Of a stretch of 64,000 nt of DNA, positions 18,044-26,762 are shown in pieces. Source of the DNA: Fimbriimonadia bacterium. Its GTDB lineage: Bacteria > Armatimonadota > Fimbriimonadia > Fimbriimonadales > JABRVX01. The notes beneath the pieces were generated by a model, which made no database searches, had not been told where the DNA came from, and saw only the letters and a list, made by a program, of their open reading frames with translations. The stretch covers positions 62,001-126,000 of the forward strand of contig JABRVX010000009.1 of the NCBI GenBank assembly GCA_039961735.1, written 5' to 3'. The translations under genes were made by a program, and so were the position numbers. The first letter of the stretch is position 1. Each line of letters opens with the position of its first letter.

Positions 18044-19820
18044 GCGCAGCCTCCTCCCTGTAAACGGTGCGGATGTACTCCAGCGCAGTTGCCGGCTCGA
18101 TAGGCATGCCGGTGTCCCTAGTGAATGACTTCACTGACAAGCCGCATTGCGCCCGTACCATGTTGGCGAGCTGCCCGCTCCAGTTCATTTCGATGGCGAG
18201 CAGCTGGTCCACTCTTTCTGCAAACCGCTGGATCTGCACGAACGGCAGCGGATGCACCATCTTCGGCGCGCACACCGCAACCTTGATCCCCAGCTCCCGC
18301 GCGCTTTCCAGTGCCTCGCGAACGGGTGCAACGCACGAGCCCCACGCTATTACTCCCACGTCTGCGTGCCCCTCCTCTCCGAATGTGTACACGAACTCGT
18401 CCGCATGGTGCTCGAGAAGGTGACTGAGCTTCCGGAATCGCTTGGCGGTCATCAGCGTGGTCGCTTCGGGGGAATAGGCGGGGTCGCCGTGTTCGTTGTG
18501 CTCCAAGCCGGTGGCGGTGTACTGGAGCCCGGGGGTGCCCGGCCGCGGCATGGGCGAGATGCCGTCCGGCGTGTTCTCGTATCGCCGGAACACGTGCCCG
18601 CTCTCCGCCTGGCTTCCATCCGAGCCGAGCCATCCGTCCGGGACAACTTTTCGCTCCCACCGAGGAATCCGGTCGGGGTCGAAGCGAGGCACCGAAACCT
18701 TCGATGCGGACAGTGCTTGCTCCGACAGAATGATCACCGGCACCTGGTAGCGCTCCGAGATGTTGAACGCCTCTATGGTCGTGTAGAAGCAGTCCTCGAC
18801 GCTGATTGGCGCGAGCACTACTCGGGGCGACTCGTTGTGCACACCGAATGCAGCGAGGTTCAGGTCACCCTGTGAGGTCTTGGTCGGCATGCCCGTGCTA
18901 GGACCGCCGCGCTGCACGTCCACGATCACTACCGGGATCTCGGCCATTCCCGCCAAGTTGATCTGCTCTACCATAAGGGACAGCCCGGGGCCCGAGGTGG
19001 CGGTCATCGCTTTGTGCCCAGCGTAGGAGGCTCCGATGCACATCCCTAGAGCGGCGATCTCGTCCTCCGCTTGGATCATGTGGCCGCCGAATCGCGGAAG
19101 CTCCACGGCCAGCGTCTCCATGATCTCGGATGCGGGCGTGATCGGATAACCTGCGTAGAGGTGCATTCCCGATGCGATGCCTGCGAGCGCCACAGCCTCG
19201 TTGCCAGTTACCAGCATCGCGTCCACCGGGTCGCCGACGGGCAATGGCTCGATCTCGCTGGCTGACTGCTCCTTGATCTTGTCGCGGCCCGCCCGGAAAG
19301 CGCGGAGGTTCAGGTCAACTACCTCTGCACCCTTGCGCTCGAACTGAGAGCTGACGAAGGCTTCGGCAAGGTCCGCCGGCCCGCCCAACGCGGTCCAGAT
19401 GGAGCCGAAGCACACTACGTTCTTGGCGAGCCGGAACCCGATCTCCTTGGTGGCGATGTGGGTGAACGGAACCGGCATCAGGTGAACGCCGGGTGTCTCG
19501 TCTATATGCACGGTATCCACGTCGTACACCAGAATGGAGCCTGGCGCCATGCCGGACTTGTAGCGGTCGTACCCTTCTTGGTTGAGGGCGACCATGATGT
19601 CGGCTTGGTCTCCGGGGGTCAAGGGGGAGTCGCGATCGATGCGAAGCTTGAACAGCACCGTGCCACCGCGAATCTCTGCGGGGAAGGTCCGGTAGCTGAA
19701 CACCTGATAGCCGATCCGCGTGCACGCCCGTGTGATCATTTCCCCGAGGCTTACGATGCCCTCGCCCGATTCGCCCGCAATCCACACGGACAGCTTGACC
19801 TGCCGGTCCGACTTAGCCAT
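18036..19820 (-). CDS. korA: 2-oxoacid:ferredoxin oxidoreductase, fused gamma-alpha subunit
   Basis: 594 residues. The gamma domain fills about 1-190 (IAGESGEGIVSLGEMIT, YRTFPAEIRGGT) and the alpha domain about 205-594 (GNEAVALAGIASGMHLYAGY, PITPASEIME, ATSGPGLSLMVEQINLAG, QRGGPSTGMPTKTSQGDL). This gamma-alpha order is the normal KorA layout, unlike the alpha-beta and gamma-delta fusions of the first enzyme. The ATG is preceded by CTGAGG at a rather long distance, so the ribosome site is weak. It heads the korA-korB-CNNM group and is divergent from an ACT-domain malic enzyme. Confidence 0.88.
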   Translation of the reverse strand: MAKSDRQVKLSVWIAGESGEGIVSLGEMITRACTRIGYQVFSYRTFPAEIRGGTVLFKLRIDRDSPLTPGDQADIMVALNQEGYDRYKSGMAPGSILVYDVDTVHIDETPGVHLMPVPFTHIATKEIGFRLAKNVVCFGSIWTALGGPADLAEAFVSSQFERKGAEVVDLNLRAFRAGRDKIKEQSASEIEPLPVGDPVDAMLVTGNEAVALAGIASGMHLYAGYPITPASEIMETLAVELPRFGGHMIQAEDEIAALGMCIGASYAGHKAMTATSGPGLSLMVEQINLAGMAEIPVVIVDVQRGGPSTGMPTKTSQGDLNLAAFGVHNESPRVVLAPISVEDCFYTTIEAFNISERYQVPVIILSEQALSASKVSVPRFDPDRIPRWERKVVPDGWLGSDGSQAESGHVFRRYENTPDGISPMPRPGTPGLQYTATGLEHNEHGDPAYSPEATTLMTAKRFRKLSHLLEHHADEFVYTFGEEGHADVGVIAWGSCVAPVREALESARELGIKVAVCAPKMVHPLPFVQIQRFAERVDQLLAIEMNWSGQLANMVRAQCGLSVKSFTRDTGMPIEPATALEYIRTVYREEAAHV

Positions 19821-20074
19821 TTTACCGGTTAACCTCAGATGAACTCATCTTCCTGCGCGCGAGGCGATGCTCCAGCCTATACCATTCCATTATGCAACGG
19901 CTAAAACCCCTTCGCTACTCTAAATGCCGATTCCTGCCCAGCAGGGTAGGTTGGTGCTAGGCTGGCGACCGGTCGAATGATACCCGTTGCACTTGAGTGA
20001 TATTTCACAAAGGCCCCAAATGCCCTCGACGCCCTTGCGCGATAATACACAATGTTAGTGGAGCGTGTTGTCCA

Positions 20075-21472
20075 ATGCCTGCTTGCTCGCCATCCTTCAG
20101 CCTCACGGTTCGATTGCGCATCCCGAACGTGCCCGGCATGTTTGCCCGTATCGCAGAGGCCATCGGCGGATCGGGAGCGGCTCTGGGCTCTATTGACTTG
20201 GTTTCCGCCAACCACACCCACAAGGTGCGGGATGTAGACATCCTGGCATCGAGCGAGGAACACCAGTATCAGATTTTGGAAGCCATCGCAGGAGTTGGGG
20301 GTGTCGAAGTGCTCGAGGTGCACGACCGAACCACCCAAGTGCACGTTGGCGGCAAGTTGGAAGAGCATCCCCGGTATGCCTGCAAGACCTACGACGACCT
20401 TTCCATGCTCTACACGCCCGGCGTCGCTCGAATATGCAAGATGATCAAGGACAACTCCGCGTTGGCACGGCGATACACCATTCGCGGCAACACCGTGGCC
20501 ATCGTCACCGACGGAAGCGCGGTTCTCGGCCTGGGCAACATCGGTCCGATTAGTGCTCTGCCCGTCATGGAAGGCAAGGCCGTCCTGTTCAAGCAGTTTG
20601 CAAACGTGGATGCCTTCCCGATCTGCTTGGACACGCAAGACGTCAACGAGATTGTCGAGACGGTCGAGCGCATCGCACCGGTTTTCGGAGGCATCAATTT
20701 AGAGGACATCTCCGGGCCGCGATGCTTCGACGTGGAGGAGCGCCTGGCCGAGCGACTGGACATCCCGGTGTTTCACGATGACCAGCACGGAACTGCGGTT
20801 GTCGTCGTTGCGGCTCTGATCAACGCGCTGAAGCTGCTCCGCAGCAGGGCCGAGGACCTTCGCGTGGTGGTGGCCGGCGCGGGTGCTGCCGGGACGGCCG
20901 TGAGCGCGCTGCTCCTCGAAGTGGGCGTTCGTGACCTGACCGTTGTGGACGTGACCGGAATCCTTCACCCCGACGACATGCAGGGAGCGCACCCGAAGCG
21001 TAGATGGCTGGCCCAAGTCACGAACCCGCGACGGCTTCGAGGAAGCTTGGAGGATGCCGTTCGAGGTGCAAATATGTTCGTCGGTGTTGCCGCCCCGAAC
21101 ATTCTGTCGCTCGATGCCTTGCGCACCATGGCCCCTGATCCCATCATCTTCGCGATGGCCAACCCCGACCCCGAGATTCTGCCAGAACTCGCTCAGCAGT
21201 ATGCCGCTATTGTCGCGACGGGCCGTTCCGACTATCCAAATCAGATCAACAACGTCTTGTGCTTCCCGGGTTTCTTCCGCGGCCTGCTCGATTGCGGAGC
21301 GCAGCGCGTGACCCTGAAAATGAAGCTAGCTGCTGCACACGCGATCGCCTCCGTAGTCTCGGATGAGCAGCTCTCGGAGGACTTCATCGTGCCAAGCGTC
21401 TTCAATCCGATGGTGGCAGAGGCTGTGGCTAATGCTGTCTCGGCCAACTGCGGGTCCTACAGGAGATTGTAA
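20075..21472 (+). CDS. ACT-domain malic enzyme, copy 1
   Basis: 465 residues from ATG 20075; a longer reading from 19997 has a Cys-rich non-family extension. Residues 1-85 form an ACT-like domain (LRIPNVPGMFARIAEAIGG), then comes malic enzyme: [12 protein letters not shown], the metal site [13 protein letters not shown], the Rossmann motif VVAGAGAAGTAVSALL and FAMANPDPEI. The reaction is oxidative decarboxylation of malate to pyruvate with NAD(P) reduction. ACT domains usually bind small effectors such as amino acids, so allosteric control is likely. It is divergent from korA and can supply pyruvate to the Por enzyme. A close paralogue lies at 28.8 kb. Confidence 0.88.
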   Translation: MPACSPSFSLTVRLRIPNVPGMFARIAEAIGGSGAALGSIDLVSANHTHKVRDVDILASSEEHQYQILEAIAGVGGVEVLEVHDRTTQVHVGGKLEEHPRYACKTYDDLSMLYTPGVARICKMIKDNSALARRYTIRGNTVAIVTDGSAVLGLGNIGPISALPVMEGKAVLFKQFANVDAFPICLDTQDVNEIVETVERIAPVFGGINLEDISGPRCFDVEERLAERLDIPVFHDDQHGTAVVVVAALINALKLLRSRAEDLRVVVAGAGAAGTAVSALLLEVGVRDLTVVDVTGILHPDDMQGAHPKRRWLAQVTNPRRLRGSLEDAVRGANMFVGVAAPNILSLDALRTMAPDPIIFAMANPDPEILPELAQQYAAIVATGRSDYPNQINNVLCFPGFFRGLLDCGAQRVTLKMKLAAAHAIASVVSDEQLSEDFIVPSVFNPMVAEAVANAVSANCGSYRRL

Positions 21473-21500
21473 GCCACGCAGCTGTTGCAGTCGCAGGGTC

Positions 21501-21529
21501 TTGACACCCGGGCCGTTCGCCTGTATTAT
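21501..21529 (+). promoter_or_regulatory. Sigma-70 promoter giving a leaderless GH36 transcript
   Basis: TTGACA (21501-21506), a 17-base spacer, then TATTAT (21524-21529). Only six bases separate the -10 box from the ATG at 21536, so transcription would start at or next to the start codon. No ribosome-binding sequence precedes the ATG. Confidence 0.7.
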
Positions 21530-21535
21530 GTTGGG

Positions 21536-23992
21536 ATGCGGTTGATGCTCCGAGCGGCACTCATGCTTGCGGCAGTGTTCTCCGGTATTGGCGCGTTGGC
21601 CGAAAACCCCTGTCCGTTCTTCGAGGGTGACTTTGCACAAGTCTCGGTCGGCCCCGAGGGTTTCGTTCTCGAGAACGACATCTACCGCCGGGTGATCTCG
21701 CCAGAGATGCGCACAGTGTCACTGCAATACCAGGGCACGGAATTGCTGGCTTCTGCGACCGGCGAAGGAGAGGTTGTCCTCGCGAGTGGTGAGACGATCG
21801 AGGCGGCAGGCAGCACGGTTCTTGGCTCCGACGTGTCCGAGGCACGCGATTCGCTCGTTTTGAGGGTCCACTTGGAGCGCAACGGGCTCCGCTTCACACT
21901 GTGCTACAGGGTTTTTCGCGGCGATCGCCCGTGGCTCGCAAAGTGGTTCGAGTTTGCGGAGCCAACCGATGTATACAAGGTGCAACTGGACGACTTGCGC
22001 TTTCGCCCCGAGTTCGACCGCCAGGTGTACGGGGACTGGGGCGATAACGGCATCGTCGTCGGCGGGTCGGGTTACGCGTTCGGGATCCAAGTCAACGAGG
22101 GTATGCCCCTCGCGAGCTGCACCCGCTATTCGCTGGGCATCCGCTCGAGTCTGAAGGTGCAGGCGCAGGTGACGGAGACAGAGCCCTCGGTGCTCGCAAT
22201 ATGCCGTGGCAGCCGATTCACAGCGGCGTTCGCTCTGCAACTCTATTGGGGCGCCTACCTGTCCCACGCAAGAATGTCCAATAGGCCTATCGTGTTCAAC
22301 ACATGGTACGGCTACAAGTGGTGGCTGACTGAACAAGATTGTCTACGTGCGCTCGACAAGGTGGCCGATCTCGGTTGCGATATTTTCGTCGTAGACGACG
22401 GTTGGCAGAAGAAGTACGGGGACTGGGTGGCGACCCGTGATCGGTTCCCGGGCGGTCTCGAAGCACTAGGTGCCGCGTGTCGTGCTAATGGAATGGATTT
22501 CGGCTTCTGGATGGCACCGGCCCTGACTGCTCAGGATGCTCAAAGTTATCAGTTCAGTAACCTGGTGCTGCACCCTAATCAGACCCCCTACGCTCCTGGA
22601 GCAGGGTCCTTCCACGTCAACTGCTTCGCGAGTGCGTGGAAGGAACACATCACGGCACGCATCGTGGACGAGGTCCGCGCTTCCGGCGCGACGTTCATGA
22701 AACTCGATTTCACGCTGTTCGTAGAAGGATGCTACGCGCCGAACCACGGCCACACGCCCGGGGAGGCCACGGCTGCTCAGACGATGGCATGGAAGGACTT
22801 CATCGCAGCCGTCCGAGCCGAGGTTCCGGACTTCCACATCTACAGAACCGGAACGCGCGCGGAGCGGACGTCCTACAACGACTTTGGGTGGTACTCCGAT
22901 TGGCTCCTAGCATCGTTGTACGATCCGCGCCGCTACGAGAGTAGATGGTGGTATCGGAACGCCGATTCCACGCGGTATGCCGCCTACTACTCGGGTTTGC
23001 TGACTCCCAACTGGTGCCGTACAGGTACTTCGCCGATATCCATCCCATTCTGCGCCGACTCCCTCGGTGCCCTCGAGTACAACCTCACGTCGGTGTGTGC
23101 GTTGTTCTGCAACTTCGAACTCTCGAACATGGTGGAGTATATGACTTCAGAAGAGGAGTCGCTCGTTCGAAAGTGGATCGCCTGGTTCCGGGCAAACACC
23201 GACTACCTGGCGTATGCCCAGTTCGACACGGCCACCCCTCGCCCTTACGACCCCTGGAATGAGAGCCTTCATGGATCCGAGTGGGTGGATGGCGTGTACC
23301 ACCTGAGACCCAAGCTGCGTGGCCGCTACGGTTACCTGTGTTTCTGGAATCCTAGCGAGACCTCGAAGGTCGTCTCGGTGGATATCCTACCAAGCGAGTA
23401 CTTCCTGCCCGAGGACATAAACACGGCTTGGTTCCATGCGATGAAAGGCGGCTGGCAAGCACAGAATGATTCGGATCGTGTGAGGTGTCAGTTCGAGATG
23501 CCACCGCTTAGCTGGGAGATTATCGGTTTGATAGATCCTAGCGACCCCGAGTATCGCGACTTCGTGACCCTGCGCGGGCGAGTGGAGTTCAGCAATCGTT
23601 CAGAGCTGGCGCCTCCCGTGCCGATGATTACACTACGGATCGCCTCTGCAGCGGGAGTGATGTATCGTGAGGCTAGGCTGAACGAGGATGGGGAGTTCGA
23701 TGTGTTCGTGGAACTGCCGCGTGGTGAATATACGGTGTCTGCGAAGCCGACTCACTACCTCCGAAGCACATGCCGACTAGTTAATGACGGACTCGTCGGG
23801 GGATCGGCCGACCTCTCGCTAGTGAATGGCGATACGAACGGCGACAATGCAGTCGATATGCAGGACCTGAACTCGGTTCTGCTACACTTCGACCAGGCAG
23901 ACGACATGTCCGACCTGGATGACGATGGCCAAGTGGGGGTTCCAGACTTGGCGATCGTTCTAGTGTCGTTTGCACGATTCGGTGATCCCTAG
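21536..23992 (+). CDS. Secreted GH36-like alpha-galactosidase with dockerin-like tail
   Basis: 818 residues. A signal peptide (MRLMLRAALMLAAVFSGIGA) leads to a beta-sandwich N-domain and a clan-D barrel from about residue 255: NTWYGYKWWL, FVVDDGWQKKYGDW, and FMKLDFTLF, whose Asp is the expected nucleophile (KxD motif). After a beta domain, the last 60 residues hold two Ca-binding dockerin-type loops (NGDTNGDNAVDMQDLNSVLL and DLDDDGQVGVPDLAIVL). It would act outside the cytoplasm on galactosides or related glycans. The tail may bind a cohesin or simply Ca2+; no cohesin is seen in the window. Substrate is uncertain because clan-D families share these motifs. Confidence 0.75.
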   Translation: MRLMLRAALMLAAVFSGIGALAENPCPFFEGDFAQVSVGPEGFVLENDIYRRVISPEMRTVSLQYQGTELLASATGEGEVVLASGETIEAAGSTVLGSDVSEARDSLVLRVHLERNGLRFTLCYRVFRGDRPWLAKWFEFAEPTDVYKVQLDDLRFRPEFDRQVYGDWGDNGIVVGGSGYAFGIQVNEGMPLASCTRYSLGIRSSLKVQAQVTETEPSVLAICRGSRFTAAFALQLYWGAYLSHARMSNRPIVFNTWYGYKWWLTEQDCLRALDKVADLGCDIFVVDDGWQKKYGDWVATRDRFPGGLEALGAACRANGMDFGFWMAPALTAQDAQSYQFSNLVLHPNQTPYAPGAGSFHVNCFASAWKEHITARIVDEVRASGATFMKLDFTLFVEGCYAPNHGHTPGEATAAQTMAWKDFIAAVRAEVPDFHIYRTGTRAERTSYNDFGWYSDWLLASLYDPRRYESRWWYRNADSTRYAAYYSGLLTPNWCRTGTSPISIPFCADSLGALEYNLTSVCALFCNFELSNMVEYMTSEEESLVRKWIAWFRANTDYLAYAQFDTATPRPYDPWNESLHGSEWVDGVYHLRPKLRGRYGYLCFWNPSETSKVVSVDILPSEYFLPEDINTAWFHAMKGGWQAQNDSDRVRCQFEMPPLSWEIIGLIDPSDPEYRDFVTLRGRVEFSNRSELAPPVPMITLRIASAAGVMYREARLNEDGEFDVFVELPRGEYTVSAKPTHYLRSTCRLVNDGLVGGSADLSLVNGDTNGDNAVDMQDLNSVLLHFDQADDMSDLDDDGQVGVPDLAIVLVSFARFGDP

Positions 23993-24170
23993 TCTGGGCC
24001 ACCAGGTTGCGGCGTAGGTTGGGGACGGCACGAGGGAATGTTGTGTTGGCGTTGTGAGGCTTTGCGGCACAGTGGATAGGTATAAGCAGGACGGGCCCGC
24101 GTATCATGGCGGTCTGAATTCGACGCTATCTACGAGATACCGCATGCGACTTGAGATCAGGTGATATCCG

Positions 24171-26750
24171 ATGGCGACTCTGCATCCCGTGCCAGCTTTG
24201 AGCAAGAACACATATCTGGAAAAGCTGCGCTACATAGCCGACTTTATGTCGGGTCAGTACTTGCCCGATAAGCCGTGGTGGTACGGAAACTCGCCGGACT
24301 ACCCTTACGTGATGCCTGTAGGCACCATTCAGACCACCGATATCGCTGCACAGATGATCATTGCGATTTCGGTCCTGAAGCAGCATGGTATGGCCAGCCC
24401 GACGCTTATCGCGCAGGCAGAGGCGGCCGTGCAACAGATGATCTGGGTAGCTTATCAGCCTTCTGGGAAGTACGTGGACCGCATCATGGACGGCACCTTC
24501 GGTGGCACTCATGGTGCTACCTACTGCTGGACATGCGAAGCGCTGTCGAGGGCATACTTCACCTTCGACAACGTGGATAAGGACCGAATTCGTCAGGTGT
24601 TGGGGAACCTCTGGATGCATGAGCCCAACAGCTGGATGCCGAGAGAGCGCGAGCAAGCGATGAAGTGGGGTTTCATCCCAAAGTACTACTCGCATCTCGT
24701 CGGCACTCCGGGAATGCCTTCGAGGATGCAAGCACACCTCGACACTTACTGTGAAGTCGAAATGGCTCCGGGGGCGAGCTACTTCGACGGCTGGGAATAT
24801 CACTATGGAAGATGGAGCCCTCAAACGTTTCACACATCGAACCTCGCCTACTACGCCATTCAGGCCGTAGCCGGAATACGCCATCTGGATAGGTGGATTT
24901 CGGAGGGCTTGCTGACCGTCACCCCGGAGCAGTTGGAGAAAATCCGAAACGGTGCTGCACACATCCTCGCATCCTTCTCGATGGCTGGGAATCTGGTAGA
25001 CGTCGGTCAGTACATCACATCGCTCGACGGCGGCCTGGCATATCGCTCCACTCAAGGTGTACGAAACCGCGCTGATGCAATGGCGACGATTGCGGTCAAC
25101 CCGTCTCTGCACTGGTGGCCCGAGCTACCTAACTACTGCCGGTACCTGTGCGACCGCTGGCTGGAGCACCTAGGCGCACTGGATGGCGAGCTGCTCGGAG
25201 CAGGCGGCGCCCAACACCCTTGGCCAGGCGTGCCACCTGTCTGTGAGCACGGTGGACTGATGTACTCGTCCGGGGTTCCGTCCTATATCCAAGGACCGAA
25301 TAGTGCCACGCATACAGTCTCCGAGATGGCTATGGCGCTTGCCACGATCATAGATCTCGGTTCGGCCTTCTTCAACATTCAACCGAAGCATGTGGACGTA
25401 TCGTTCCGCTACAACCATGGCACCAAGGCATCGGTGGTGGTGACCCCCTCCTACGCAGCCGTGTTCCCATTCGGCAGTCTGCCTGCACAACAGAACTGGC
25501 CAGGGAATCGGGGTCCAGTACCATGTAACATCATAGATGCGAAGGGCGGAATGATCGGGCCTACCACTGCATACGGTGGAATGGTGATGCATGCCGACAA
25601 CGCAGCCAAAATGTTTGCCGCAGGCTACTCGAACGCTGCCGGCACCTCCTTCTGGTCCTCGCGCGGTGGCACCACGGGCGCCGACTCGTACCGCATCACT
25701 GATGCCAGTGGCGTAATCGACTCGTTCGACTACAATCCGCCTCCCCTCGACTTGGTGCAGCACCTCAGGACGCAGTGGACCGGAATGGCCATCGTCAGTT
25801 CGCGAACTACCCTCAAAACCGCCGATGCCTCCGTGGCAGCGCCTTACGACGTGGAGGAGACGTGGACCTGCTATCGCGACTTCCTTCACCGCAACGTGCG
25901 ATGGCGCCTGACGGGCCAGCTCGAGACTGCGGCCACCCCGTACCTTTACTTTGCGGCGGCGCTTAGGCCGGGCAGAATCATCGCAATGTTCCATGACGGC
26001 CCAGAGACGCTGTGGGATGGCACCACACCGCGCCAGCAACTACAATCCGGCCACAGCATCGCGACTTTGTCGCATATTCTTTTCAAGCGTGACAGCAGGG
26101 GTGGAACAGACTGGAACCACGGATACGTCGCAGTACCCCTCTCATCCAGCTTCACGCTCCCGACCACACAGAACAGCGTGCAGGGTAGGCGACCGGCTGA
26201 GTGGAACCATCCCATCAACCGTTGGTCGGAGTGTGGCGTTCGAGTTGTGTACGGCCAATCGGTGCCTCTGCCCGACGCTTCGGAAGCCGATTGGCTACTG
26301 ATCCCTTTGCATCCTTCGGACGGCGATTTCGATTCGACGGCCGTGCGTGCGGCGCTGTTCGCACGCACATGGTGGTTGGAGGGACGCAACTCCCACGCCT
26401 TCCGAATGTTCTTCCCTAACGGTGACAGCTGGGGCGCCACGCACGCATACGTGCAGGGTGACCAGGACTGCGTGCTCGCCTTGCCGGCCACCGGTCACTG
26501 CATGCTGTGGATCTCTGCAGGGCGCTCCTATCGTCTGATGACATCGGAAGACACGGTTGTCTCACTGTCCATCGCAGGGATGGATGGTGCTGCCGTGCGC
26601 GTACTCGGCTTGGGCCCGGTTCGGGTGCTCATGCTGCGGGAAGGGCGGGCATTCGTCGGTACGTTCGCACTGCAGGGCAGTACGATGTACGAGTTCGTCT
26701 TGCAGAAGGTGAGCGGGATCCAGACGTCGCCGCCCGTGCAGGATATCTAG
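24171..26750 (+). CDS. Large uncharacterised protein, possible toroid-plus-sandwich lyase
   Basis: 859 residues, not recognised. No signal peptide (MATLHPVPALSKNTYLEKLR). The first 400 residues are helix-rich with many Trp, Tyr and His (PWWYGNSPDYPY, YFDGWEYHYGRWSPQTFHTS), and the remainder looks beta-rich. This pattern recalls the alpha/alpha-toroid plus antiparallel beta-sandwich fold of heparinase- or alginate-lyase-type enzymes, but I see no certain catalytic motif. It follows the GH36 gene on the same strand after 178 bases, suggesting work on carbohydrate. An AGGTGA ribosome site precedes the ATG. The gap before it holds no clear promoter. Confidence 0.6.
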   Translation: MATLHPVPALSKNTYLEKLRYIADFMSGQYLPDKPWWYGNSPDYPYVMPVGTIQTTDIAAQMIIAISVLKQHGMASPTLIAQAEAAVQQMIWVAYQPSGKYVDRIMDGTFGGTHGATYCWTCEALSRAYFTFDNVDKDRIRQVLGNLWMHEPNSWMPREREQAMKWGFIPKYYSHLVGTPGMPSRMQAHLDTYCEVEMAPGASYFDGWEYHYGRWSPQTFHTSNLAYYAIQAVAGIRHLDRWISEGLLTVTPEQLEKIRNGAAHILASFSMAGNLVDVGQYITSLDGGLAYRSTQGVRNRADAMATIAVNPSLHWWPELPNYCRYLCDRWLEHLGALDGELLGAGGAQHPWPGVPPVCEHGGLMYSSGVPSYIQGPNSATHTVSEMAMALATIIDLGSAFFNIQPKHVDVSFRYNHGTKASVVVTPSYAAVFPFGSLPAQQNWPGNRGPVPCNIIDAKGGMIGPTTAYGGMVMHADNAAKMFAAGYSNAAGTSFWSSRGGTTGADSYRITDASGVIDSFDYNPPPLDLVQHLRTQWTGMAIVSSRTTLKTADASVAAPYDVEETWTCYRDFLHRNVRWRLTGQLETAATPYLYFAAALRPGRIIAMFHDGPETLWDGTTPRQQLQSGHSIATLSHILFKRDSRGGTDWNHGYVAVPLSSSFTLPTTQNSVQGRRPAEWNHPINRWSECGVRVVYGQSVPLPDASEADWLLIPLHPSDGDFDSTAVRAALFARTWWLEGRNSHAFRMFFPNGDSWGATHAYVQGDQDCVLALPATGHCMLWISAGRSYRLMTSEDTVVSLSIAGMDGAAVRVLGLGPVRVLMLREGRAFVGTFALQGSTMYEFVLQKVSGIQTSPPVQDI

Positions 26751-26762
26751 CTGCCTTACTGG

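Noticed and set aside
24126-25112. 328-residue minus-strand open frame
   Set aside because: Antisense to the 859-residue gene; His/Arg/Cys-rich composition typical of a shadow.
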